From: Streptomyces bungoensis
Lineage (GTDB): Bacteria; Actinomycetota; Actinomycetes; Streptomycetales; Streptomycetaceae
Direction: 5' to 3'
Assembly (NCBI RefSeq): GCF_001514215.1
Contig: NZ_KQ948876.1
Coordinates: 41,812 to 105,811, forward strand
DNA length: 64,000 bases
Under the pieces are notes generated by a model, which was not told where the DNA came from, did not search any database, and saw only the letters and a program-made list of their open reading frames with translations. Positions 50,801-57,807 of the stretch are shown one piece after another; within the stretch, counting starts at the first letter, position 1, and each line of letters starts with the position of its first letter. Both the position numbers and the translations under genes were made by a program.

Positions 50801-51139
50801 CGCGGTCAGCGGGCCGAGGAGGACGGCGCCGAAGAGCAGCGTGGCCAGGATGCGGGCGGCGAAGACGGTCGCCACCGCGAAGGCCACTCCCCGGTACCCA
50901 CCGCCGAAGGAGCCTTCGGCGATGGACGTCTGCAGGACCAGGAGGACCAGCACCAGCAGCGCCAGGGTGTCACCGACACCGCTGACGAGCTGCGCGCTCC
51001 ACAGGCGCCGCAGCTGCGGTCGTTGCAGCAGTGAGCGGACGGCGCGCTCGCGGGAGTCCGCGATCAGGGCGTCGTCCGGTTCTGCGGCGGGTGGCGTTTC
51101 GGGGGTGTGGGCCGCCGTAGGCTGCTCGGCTCGCGTCAT
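47816..51139 (-). CDS. tmk: MFS-like membrane domain fused to thymidylate kinase and long charged helix
   Basis: This 1107-residue protein has three parts. Residues about 35-500 form an MFS-like domain of about 12 hydrophobic helices. Residues about 513-715 are a complete thymidylate kinase (P-loop EGGDGAGKSTQ, DR[YF]-type SDRYIDSSVAYQG, lid region), which makes dTDP from dTMP. Residues about 715-890 are a continuous Glu/Arg/Ala charged helix. The end is Pro-rich with four ETAVLPPV-type repeats and a Gly/Arg tail. It is likely the only dTMP kinase here and is tied to the membrane. The same fusion is known from other Streptomyces; why is not known. Confidence 0.93.
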   Translation of the reverse strand: MTRAEQPTAAHTPETPPAAEPDDALIADSRERAVRSLLQRPQLRRLWSAQLVSGVGDTLALLVLVLLVLQTSIAEGSFGGGYRGVAFAVATVFAARILATLLFGAVLLGPLTALTAHGGPLDRRWTMVGADGVRAALLIVAPLWIDWTPDDALALLLVTTFLTGVAERLWTVCRESAAPALLPAPPPEGATVRPLPDHIDALRRLALRTSFLAIPLAAAALVVAALLNNLLGTGVAWFDQHKAALAAYVAAGLFAASLSVLVYLELPGTPTPRARSPLEGLRRPRTGAGVDKGRTGAIPLLVPACAAVAGAISTAVAVCVLHAKDLGGGPVLYGLLVLGLTGGVAVGIRTAHSVLPSLSRRRLLALAIAFTGIALLAAGLVPDVTTVLLLVTLAGVSAGVAANTGHALLDQETEEYRRARTTEHLHAVVRVFIALGALIAPLVAALIGPHRLENGRFVFAHGGAAFTLMLVGALLLPVAALVLAKVDDRSGVPLRQDLKDALLGGDDPATAPAANGFFIALEGGDGAGKSTQAEALAEWIRAKGHEVVLTREPGATPVGKRLRSILLDVSSAGLSHRAEALLYAADRAEHVDTVVRPALERGAVVISDRYIDSSVAYQGAGRDLSPTEVARINRWATHGLVPHLTVLLDVSPETARERFTEAPDRLESEPAEFHARVRAGFLTLAASDPGRYLVVDAGQEPEAVTTVIRHRLDTVLPLSEAEVKAQEEARKKAEEEARRKAEEEAARKVEEERLERERQEQLARLRAEEEERKRRELEEAQRREAERQAEEARQRAAEAARRAEEERQRLIAEEKARAEEEARRKAEEERRRRQAEEEARLRADEEARQARLRAEEEARRLEAQRKAEEALLRAEEARRQAAEAAAAADAAALRPSAPRPAVPGGTPEQTGAGAGTKAVPPGADETVPTPVVSPDAEETAVLRGVREKLAGDKRKARSVPDNEVTAELPQPPVPSGAADETAVLPPVPSGPADETAVLPPVTPGAADETAVLPPVRGASAADRVPAGFFRDERPAQDPDGEDRTREMPQLDADGTPRRRPRPDWAEETPLDDLPTLADELLGSHDEGQYGEPGEDQGRRGRGRGRRG

Positions 51140-51196
51140 GCGTTCAGACTATCCGCAGCCGCTGACCCCACACCTGGTCCGTGCCGCACAAGCGAT

Positions 51197-51225
51197 CGCC
51201 CCGACACCAAAGCGATGCCGGGGCG
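51197..51225 (-). terminator. Weak hairpin after topA
   Basis: CGCCCCG and CGGGGCG arms, seven base pairs with a 15-base loop, lie in the 216-base gap between topA and the tmk fusion gene. Confidence 0.4.
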
Positions 51226-51355
51226 TTCGATTCGCACATCGGGCGCCGGGTGGAGGTGTGAACTCGCCGTGCGGATACGGCTGATGAGCGCGCGTCGCCC
51301 AGCGGCCACGCACGCTCATCCGCTCGCTCGGTCCTCCGTCGCCGGTCTTGCGCCG

Positions 51356-54190
51356 TCAGTCGCCCGTGCCGGAAGCCGTCGCCTTCTTGGCGGCCGTCTT
51401 CTTCGCCGTGGTCTTCTTCGCGGCAGCCGTCGTCTTCGTCGCCGCCGTCTTCTTGGCGGCGGTCTTCTTCGCCGGCGCGGCCTTCTTGGCCGTGGTCTTC
51501 TTGGCGGTCGCCTTCTTCGCGGTCTTCTTGGCGGGCGCCTTCGCCCGCTTCTCGGCGAGCAGCTCGTAACCGCGCTCGGGAGTGATCGCCTCGACGCTGT
51601 CGCCGGAGCGCAGGGTCGCGTTGGTCTCGCCGTCGGTGACGTACGGGCCGAAGCGGCCGTCCTTGACCACGACCGGCTTGCCGGAGACCGGGTCCTCGCC
51701 CAGCTCCTTCAGCGGCGGCTTGGCGGCGGCCCGGCCACGCTGCTTCGGCTGGGCGTAGATCGCCTGCGCCTCCTCCAGCGTGATCGTGAAGAGCTGGTCC
51801 TCGGACTGCAGCGAGCGCGAATCCGTGCCCTTCTTCAGGTACGGGCCGTAGCGGCCGTTCTGCGCGGTGATCTCCACACCGTCGGCGTCGGTGCCGACGA
51901 CACGCGGCAGCGACATCAGCTTCAGCGCGTCCTGGAGCGTCACCGTGTCGAGGGACATCGACTTGAAGAGCGAGGCGGTGCGCGGCTTGACCGCGTTCTT
52001 GCCGGTCTTCGGGGTGCCCTCGGGGAGGATCTCCGTGACGTACGGGCCGTAACGGCCGTCCTTGGCGACGATCTGGTGGCCGGTCTCCGGGTCGGTGCCC
52101 AGCTCGAAGTCGCCGCTCGGCTTGGCCAGCAGCTCCTCGGCCAGCTCGACGGACAGTTCGTCGGGCGCCAGGTCGTCCGGGATGTCCGCGCGCTGGTGCT
52201 GCTCGCTGTCCTTCTCGCCGCGCTCGATGTAGGGGCCGTAGCGGCCGACGCGGAGCACGATGTCGTTGCCCACCGGGAAGGACGACACCTCGCGCGCGTC
52301 GATCGCGCCCAGGTCGGTCACCAGCTCCTTGAGGCCGCCGAGGTGGTCCCCGTCGCCGTTGCCGGCCTCGGCCGCGCTGCCGACGCCGCCCAGTCCCTCG
52401 CCGAAGTAGAAGCGCTTGAGCCACGGCACGGCCTGGGCCTCGCCGCGCGCGATGCGGTCGAGGTCGTCCTCCATCTTGGCGGTGAAGTCGTAGTCGACGA
52501 GCCGCCCGAAGTGCTTCTCCAGGAGGTTGACCACGGCGAAGGACAGGAAGGACGGGACGAGCGCCGTGCCCTTCTTGAAGACGTAGCCGCGGTCGAGGAT
52601 CGTGCCGATGATCGACGCGTACGTCGACGGGCGGCCGATCTCGCGCTCCTCCAGCTCCTTGACCAGGGATGCCTCGGTGTAGCGGGCCGGGGGCTTGGTG
52701 GCGTGGCCGTCGACCGTGATCTCCTCGGCGGACAGCGCGTCGCCCTCGGCGACCTGCGGCAGCCGGCGCTCGCGGTCGTCCAGCTCGGCGTTCGGGTCGT
52801 CGGCACCCTCGACATAGGCCTTCAGGAAGCCGTGGAAGGTGATCGTCTTGCCGGAGGCGCTGAACTCGACGTCGCGGCCGTCGGCGGCGGTGCCGCCGAT
52901 CTTCACGGTCACGCTGTTCCCGGTCGCGTCCTTCATCTGGGAGGCGACGGTCCGCTTCCAGATCAGCTCGTAGAGCTTGAACTGGTCACCGGTCAGGCCG
53001 GTCTCCGCCGGGGTGCGGAAACGATCACCCGAGGGGCGGATCGCCTCGTGGGCCTCCTGCGCGTTCTTGACCTTCGCGGCGTACGTGCGCGGCTGCGGCG
53101 GCAGGTAGTCGGCGCCGTACAGCTGCGTGACCTGGGCGCGGGCCGCCGTGATGGCGGTGTCGCTCAGCGTCGTGGAGTCCGTACGCATGTACGTGATGTA
53201 GCCGTTCTCGTACAGCTTCTGCGCGACCTGCATGGTCGCCTTCGCGCCGAAGCCCAGCTTGCGGCTGGCCTCCTGCTGCAGCGTCGTCGTACGGAACGGT
53301 GCGTACGGCGAGCGGCGGTAGGGCTTGGACTCGACGGAGCGCACCGAGAAGCGGGTGTTCTCCAGAGCGGCGGCGAGGCCGCGGGCGGTCGCCTCGTCGA
53401 GGTGGAGGGTGTTCGCGCCCTTGAGCTGTCCCAGGGAGTCGAAGTCGCGGCCCTGCGCGACCCGCCTGCCGTCGACGGTCTGCAGACGGGCGACCAGCGA
53501 CGACGGGTCCGACGGGTCCCCCGCGCGGCCGGTCGCGAACGTGCCCGTCAGGTCCCAGTACTCGGCGGAACGAAAAGCGATGCGCTCGCGTTCCCGCTCC
53601 ACGACGAGCCGGGTCGCGACGGACTGCACGCGGCCGGCCGACAGGCGCGGCATGACCTTCTTCCACAGGACCGGCGAGACCTCGTAGCCGTAGAGGCGGT
53701 CGAGGATGCGGCGGGTCTCCTGGGCGTCGACCAGCAGCTGGTTGAGCTGGCGCGGGTTGGCCACGGCCTCCCGGATCGCGTCCTTGGTGATCTCGTGGAA
53801 CACCATGCGCTTGACTGGGATCTTCGGCTTGAGGACTTCCTGGAGGTGCCAGGCGATGGCCTCGCCCTCCCGGTCCTCGTCCGTTGCGAGGAACAGCTCG
53901 TCGGAGTCCTTCAGCAGGTCCTTGAGCTTCTTGACCTGCGCCTTCTTGTCCGCGTTGACGACGTAGATGGGCTGGAAGTCGTGCTCGACGTCCACCCCGA
54001 GGCGGCGGACCTCGCCGGTGTACTTCTCGGGCACCTCGGCGGCGCCGTTGGGAAGGTCGCGGATGTGCCCGACGCTCGCTTCGACTACGTAGCCGGGGCC
54101 GAGGTAGCCCTTGATCGTCTTCGCCTTGGCAGGCGACTCGACGATGACGAGTCGGCGGCCGCCCTGTGCGGTCTCGCTGGTCGGGGACAA
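51356..54190 (-). CDS. topA: DNA topoisomerase I with lysine-repeat C-terminus
   Basis: TopA relaxes negative supercoils through a 5'-phosphotyrosine. The 944-residue protein has the Toprim domain (RLVIVESPAKAKTIKGYLG; FLATDEDREGEAIAWHL) and the active-site tyrosine in GYITYMRTDST (about residue 333). Four or more GRYGPYV-type repeats follow in the C-terminal part, and a tail of about 60 residues is built from KK-T/A-AK repeats. Zinc ribbons are absent. The start is TTG at 54190, before S-P-T-S-E-T-A-Q-G-G-R-R; the longer open frame upstream is not supported by homology. Lysine repeats in Streptomyces TopA raise processivity. Confidence 0.95.
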   Translation of the reverse strand: MSPTSETAQGGRRLVIVESPAKAKTIKGYLGPGYVVEASVGHIRDLPNGAAEVPEKYTGEVRRLGVDVEHDFQPIYVVNADKKAQVKKLKDLLKDSDELFLATDEDREGEAIAWHLQEVLKPKIPVKRMVFHEITKDAIREAVANPRQLNQLLVDAQETRRILDRLYGYEVSPVLWKKVMPRLSAGRVQSVATRLVVERERERIAFRSAEYWDLTGTFATGRAGDPSDPSSLVARLQTVDGRRVAQGRDFDSLGQLKGANTLHLDEATARGLAAALENTRFSVRSVESKPYRRSPYAPFRTTTLQQEASRKLGFGAKATMQVAQKLYENGYITYMRTDSTTLSDTAITAARAQVTQLYGADYLPPQPRTYAAKVKNAQEAHEAIRPSGDRFRTPAETGLTGDQFKLYELIWKRTVASQMKDATGNSVTVKIGGTAADGRDVEFSASGKTITFHGFLKAYVEGADDPNAELDDRERRLPQVAEGDALSAEEITVDGHATKPPARYTEASLVKELEEREIGRPSTYASIIGTILDRGYVFKKGTALVPSFLSFAVVNLLEKHFGRLVDYDFTAKMEDDLDRIARGEAQAVPWLKRFYFGEGLGGVGSAAEAGNGDGDHLGGLKELVTDLGAIDAREVSSFPVGNDIVLRVGRYGPYIERGEKDSEQHQRADIPDDLAPDELSVELAEELLAKPSGDFELGTDPETGHQIVAKDGRYGPYVTEILPEGTPKTGKNAVKPRTASLFKSMSLDTVTLQDALKLMSLPRVVGTDADGVEITAQNGRYGPYLKKGTDSRSLQSEDQLFTITLEEAQAIYAQPKQRGRAAAKPPLKELGEDPVSGKPVVVKDGRFGPYVTDGETNATLRSGDSVEAITPERGYELLAEKRAKAPAKKTAKKATAKKTTAKKAAPAKKTAAKKTAATKTTAAAKKTTAKKTAAKKATASGTGD

Positions 54191-54448
54191 CTTGGCTCTT
54201 CTCTCCGGTCGACGCTGGGGCCTCCCCAGGGTCTTCGTCCCGGGGTCGCGGCGTGCTTCTGGCTCGTGTGACGCTGCGGAGTGTGACGGTACATCCCGCC
54301 CCCGTGTCAAACGGGAAAAGCCCACAACGGCCACTCGAACGGTAACCCGACTACCGGTATTCCTGCCGCCCGGAGTCCGCGCCAGTCCCCCCGCCCCTGT
54401 CCGGAGCGTGACGCTCCCCTTACTCGTTCGACCGTACGGCCCCCGCGG

Positions 54449-54646
54449 TCAGAGGCGGGTCAGGCAGTACACGCCGAGGGCCAGCGCCAGGGTTCCGGCA
54501 CCGCCGGCGAGGGTCGCCGATGCGACCCGGCTCACATCGTGGGCGACCGGCAGACGCCGGTGCACGCGGGTGCCGGTCCAGAGCAGCAGAGCGGCTCCGA
54601 ACAGGGCGAACACCACCCCTGCGAAGATCGCCGGCCCACTCTCCAT
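54449..54646 (-). CDS. Small two-helix membrane protein, hypothetical
   Basis: This 65-residue product (MESGPAIFAG...) has two hydrophobic helices (about residues 6-24 and 40-62) with a short basic loop between. No family is recognised. The ATG at 54646 is preceded by a GC-rich stretch with AAGGGG 15 bases upstream, so the start is uncertain. It lies between topA and the minisatellite. Confidence 0.55.
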   Translation of the reverse strand: MESGPAIFAGVVFALFGAALLLWTGTRVHRRLPVAHDVSRVASATLAGGAGTLALALGVYCLTRL

Positions 54647-54966
54647 GGCCCCGCCCGCCCCTTCCGTGCCGCCACCCGTACCCAGCGCGGGGAGGATGGC
54701 ACGCGGGGGAGACGGGCGGGCGACATCGGGGTGAACGGGAGACCGGCACGACTCCGGACGTGTGATCGGACACGGCCTCCTCACCCCCGGCCGTATTTTT
54801 CCGGCCGTTTTACCGGAACCGGCGCGCCCGGGCCCGTGCCACCGGCATACGACGGCGTTCCGGACGCGGGTACGGCGGCTCGCGGAGCCCGGCTACGGAC
54901 ACGGCGGGCGCGAGGCCCGGGGGCCCGGGCGGCCCGGACACGGCGCCGGGGCCCGTGGGCTCGTTC
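54647..54966. other. Intergenic stretch upstream of minisatellite
   Basis: No supported gene lies here. There is a short T-rich island (TATTTTTCCGGCCGTTTTACCGG near 54794) inside otherwise GC-rich DNA. It is probably part of the promoter or spacer for the small membrane protein. Confidence 0.45.
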
Positions 54967-55272
54967 CGGCCGGGGCGCCGCGCGTTCCGGCGGGTCGCCA
55001 CGCGTCGGCCGGGGCGCCGCGCGTTCCGGCGGGTCGCCACGCGTCGGCCGGGTCGCCACGGCTCCGGCCCGGTCACCGCTCGTTCCGGCCGGTCGCCACA
55101 CACTCCGGCCCGGTCACCGCTCGTTCCGGCCGGTCGCCACGCACTCCGGCCCGGTCACCGCTCGTTCCCGCCGGTCGCCACGCACTCCGGCCCGGTCACC
55201 GCTCGTTCCGGCCGGTCGCCACGCACTCCGGCCCGGTCGCCACGCGCTCCGGCACCGTCGCCGCGCGATTCC
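54967..55272. repeat. Minisatellite: 39-bp units then 41-bp units
   Basis: Two 39-bp units begin at 54967 and 55006, with a degenerate third from 55045. Four 41-bp units follow, beginning at 55070, 55111, 55152 and 55193, and then decayed copies to about 55272. Each unit is made of two similar 20-bp halves around GGTCGCCACGC and TTCCGGCCGG. Because 41 is not a multiple of three, reading frames rotate between copies, so the array is noncoding. Confidence 0.9.
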
Positions 55273-55342
55273 GGGTGCGTCCGCGACGCCGGTCGGATAC
55301 GCCGAGGCCGAGGCGCGCTCGCCGGTCTCCGGGCCCGGCGGC

Positions 55343-56872
55343 TCAGCCCGCGGGCTCCAGGAAGCCCTGCTCGACCAGCAGACGGATCTGCGCGGGCGTG
55401 CGGTCGCGCAGCCGCACCGGGTCCTCGCCGACGAGCTGGGCGATGGCGTCCAGGATGCGGCCCGCGCTCAGCGTGCCGTCGCACACGCCGGCGAAGCCCG
55501 CGCCGACCGTGTCCACCTTCGTGGCGCGCCGCATCCCGCGGTGCTGGCGCAGCACGACGTGCTCCGGGTCCTCGGCGCCGGGCAGTCCGACCTGTTCCTG
55601 GACCACCTCGGCGGTCAGCCGGAAGCGGCCTTCGAGCAGGGCCGCGTCGTCGTGCTCCCGGAGGTAGTCGAGACGGTCGAAGTGCGCCCGGATCGTCTCC
55701 CCGAGCGGCTGTTCGACCGGGTGCGGCCACTCCTCCACGGTGACCGACGGCTCCTGCGCCCCCGTCCTGCGCAGGGTGATCCAGCCGAAGCCGACCGCCC
55801 TGACCTTGCGCGCCTCGAACTCGTCGAGCCAGGCGTCGTAGCGCGCCTGGTACTCCGCCGGGTCGCCGCGGTGGTCACCGGCGTCCCGGAGCCACAGCTC
55901 GGCGTACTGCGTGACGTCCTGCACCTCGCGCTGCACGATCCAGGCGTCGCACCCGCGCGGCACCCATGACCTGAGTCTGTCCTGCCAGTCCTCCCCTGCC
56001 ACGTGCTGCCAGTTGGCGAGGAACTGCGCGAACCCGCCCTCGCGCAGCCGCTCCCCCGCCTGCTGAACGAGCGAGCGGCACAGATCGTCCCCGCCCATGC
56101 CGCCGTCGCGGTACGTCAGCCGGGCGCCCGGCGAGATCACGAAGGGCGGGTTGGACACGATGAGGTCGAACGTCTCGTCGTCGCGGACCGGATCGAACAG
56201 CGAGCCCTCGCGCAGGTCGGCGGCGGGCGCGCCGGAGAGCGCGAGGGTGAGTGCCGTGATGTGCAGCGCGCGCGGGTTGACGTCGGTCGCCGTCACCCGC
56301 GTGGCGTGCCGGGAGGCGTGCAGCGCCTGGATGCCGGAGCCGGTGCCGAGGTCGAGCGCGGAGGCGACGGGCGTGCGGACGGTGATGCCGGCGAGCGTGG
56401 TGGAGGCGCCGCCGACGCCCAGGACCACTTCCTCGTTCCGCCGGCCGATGCCGCCGGCGCCGCCGACCGCGCAGCCCAGGTCGGACACGATGAACCAGTC
56501 CTCGCCCTCGGGACCGCCGTAGGGCCGCACGTCCACGGTCGCGGCGACCTCGTCGCCGCCCACGCGCGCGAGCCACCCGGCCTCCAGGGCCTCCTCGACC
56601 GGCAGAACGTCCGCCACGCGCGCATGGGGCACCGGTTGCTGGAGCAGGAGGAGCCGTACGAGCGTCTCCAGCGGCGTGTCGCCGCGGGTCGCCCGGAGCG
56701 CGGGCACGGTCTCGCTGCGGGCCAGCGCGGCGTAGGCGGGCGCGCCGAGCAGGTCGAGCAGCCCGTCGGCGGTGAAGGAGGCGGCCAGCAGGGCGTCTCG
56801 CAGCCGTGCGGCGACGTCGGGCCGGTCGGAGGCGGGCAGGGGGGCGGAGCCGGAGTCAGTCACGTCGTCCAT
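55343..56872 (-). CDS. Class I SAM-dependent methyltransferase, HemK/PrmC-like with extra domains
   Basis: This 509-residue protein has an N-terminal helical region (LLDLLGAPAYAAL...LVRLLLLQQPVP), then a methyltransferase core with SAM motif ALDLGTGSGIQALHAS (about residues 156-171) and catalytic VSNPPFVISPG (about 223-233). NPPF marks N-methyltransferases acting on Gln or adenine amino groups. A C-terminal region of about 150 residues of unknown fold follows (DUF7782-like). Proteins of this plan are typical of actinobacteria; the substrate is unknown. The ATG at 56872 has GGGA close by. Confidence 0.85.
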   Translation of the reverse strand: MDDVTDSGSAPLPASDRPDVAARLRDALLAASFTADGLLDLLGAPAYAALARSETVPALRATRGDTPLETLVRLLLLQQPVPHARVADVLPVEEALEAGWLARVGGDEVAATVDVRPYGGPEGEDWFIVSDLGCAVGGAGGIGRRNEEVVLGVGGASTTLAGITVRTPVASALDLGTGSGIQALHASRHATRVTATDVNPRALHITALTLALSGAPAADLREGSLFDPVRDDETFDLIVSNPPFVISPGARLTYRDGGMGGDDLCRSLVQQAGERLREGGFAQFLANWQHVAGEDWQDRLRSWVPRGCDAWIVQREVQDVTQYAELWLRDAGDHRGDPAEYQARYDAWLDEFEARKVRAVGFGWITLRRTGAQEPSVTVEEWPHPVEQPLGETIRAHFDRLDYLREHDDAALLEGRFRLTAEVVQEQVGLPGAEDPEHVVLRQHRGMRRATKVDTVGAGFAGVCDGTLSAGRILDAIAQLVGEDPVRLRDRTPAQIRLLVEQGFLEPAG

Positions 56873-56991
56873 TGTGTCCCGCGGCGGCCCGCGCGGCGGC
56901 CCCGGCACGGCCCGTCGAAGGGTCCCCGCGCGGCTCCTCCGCGCGGCTCCACCGGCCCGCGGACGGCCCCGCCCCTGTCAGCCGCCCGTCG

Positions 56992-57594
56992 TCAGCCGCT
57001 CGTGGCGGGCGCCGACGACGACGCCTTGACCTTGCAGCTGGGCTGCTTGGCGATGGCCTCCTGGACGTCGCCCTGTTCCAGCCTCTTCAGCGCCTCGGTG
57101 CCGCTGTTGTTCTGCTTGCCGATCTCCTTCGTCTGGTCGGCGACGTCGTGCAGGCCCTGGGCGAACTTGCCCTGGTCCTTGGTGTCGAGTCCGTCGACCT
57201 TCTTCTTCAGGTCGACGTACGCCGTGGAGAGGCCGGCCAGGTTCTTGGCGGCGTCCTGCTGACGCTGGGCCCCGCCCTTGACCCCGGGGGGCGCCCCGGC
57301 GTGGCTGATGGCGTCGGCGAGCGCCTTGTAGCCGTCGGCCATGTCCTGGAAGGCCTGCGCGTACGTCTTCTGGGCGTCCTTGGGCGGGAGGTTGCTGTCG
57401 GTGGCGATCGCCGCTATGGACGCGTTCGCCGACCTGATCTTCGCGTCCTGCGCGGGCACCGCCTCGCACACCGTCTTGGCCCAGGCGACCAGCTTGGGGT
57501 CGGGGCCGCTGTCCTTACTGCTGCTGCTGCATCCCGACAGCGCCACTACCAGTACCGCACCGCCGGACAGTGCGGCCGCGAGCTTCTTGTTCAC
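56992..57594 (-). CDS. Small lipoprotein, hypothetical
   Basis: This 200-residue protein has an N-terminal lipoprotein signal (VNKKLAAALSGG, lipobox ALSGC) followed by Ser-rich linker and an all-helical region with many Ala, Lys and Gln (DPKLVAWAKTVCEAVPAQ; AQAFQDMADGYKALADAI; DLKKKVDGLDTKDQGKFAQGL in parts). It is likely a helical bundle exposed outside the membrane. The GTG at 57594 has GAAGGGA eight bases upstream. The family is widespread in Streptomyces but unnamed. Confidence 0.8.
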   Translation of the reverse strand: MNKKLAAALSGGAVLVVALSGCSSSSKDSGPDPKLVAWAKTVCEAVPAQDAKIRSANASIAAIATDSNLPPKDAQKTYAQAFQDMADGYKALADAISHAGAPPGVKGGAQRQQDAAKNLAGLSTAYVDLKKKVDGLDTKDQGKFAQGLHDVADQTKEIGKQNNSGTEALKRLEQGDVQEAIAKQPSCKVKASSSAPATSG

Positions 57595-57742
57595 CGGATC
57601 GGTCCCTTCCATGGCTCTCGGCCCCCGGAATCTACACGGGGTACCGACGCCTCCCCCATGCCGAAGACCGGGAAAGTCAGCTTTTGTGACTCTTCGCACC
57701 ATGGGAGAGAAGGCTCACGAAGACACCGCACGCCCCCTGCAC

Positions 57743-57780
57743 GCGGACGGGCGGCGCGTCAGAACGCACCGCCCGTCCGC
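57743..57780 (-). terminator. Terminator after hppA
   Basis: GCGGACGGGCGG and its complement form a perfect 12-bp stem, extended inside by GCGT/ACGC after one mismatch, closing on a CAGA tetraloop. It lies 28 bases past the hppA stop. Confidence 0.8.
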
Positions 57781-57807
57781 CCGTTGACCAGGCCTTCCGG
57801 AGAAGGT

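Noticed and set aside
55070..55233. CRISPR-like regular repeats
   Set aside because: Units are head to tail without unique spacers, and no cas genes are present.
54762..55667. Open frames through the minisatellite
   Set aside because: 41-bp units rotate the frame, and the products are low-complexity Arg/Pro/Ala. Part is antisense to the methyltransferase gene.
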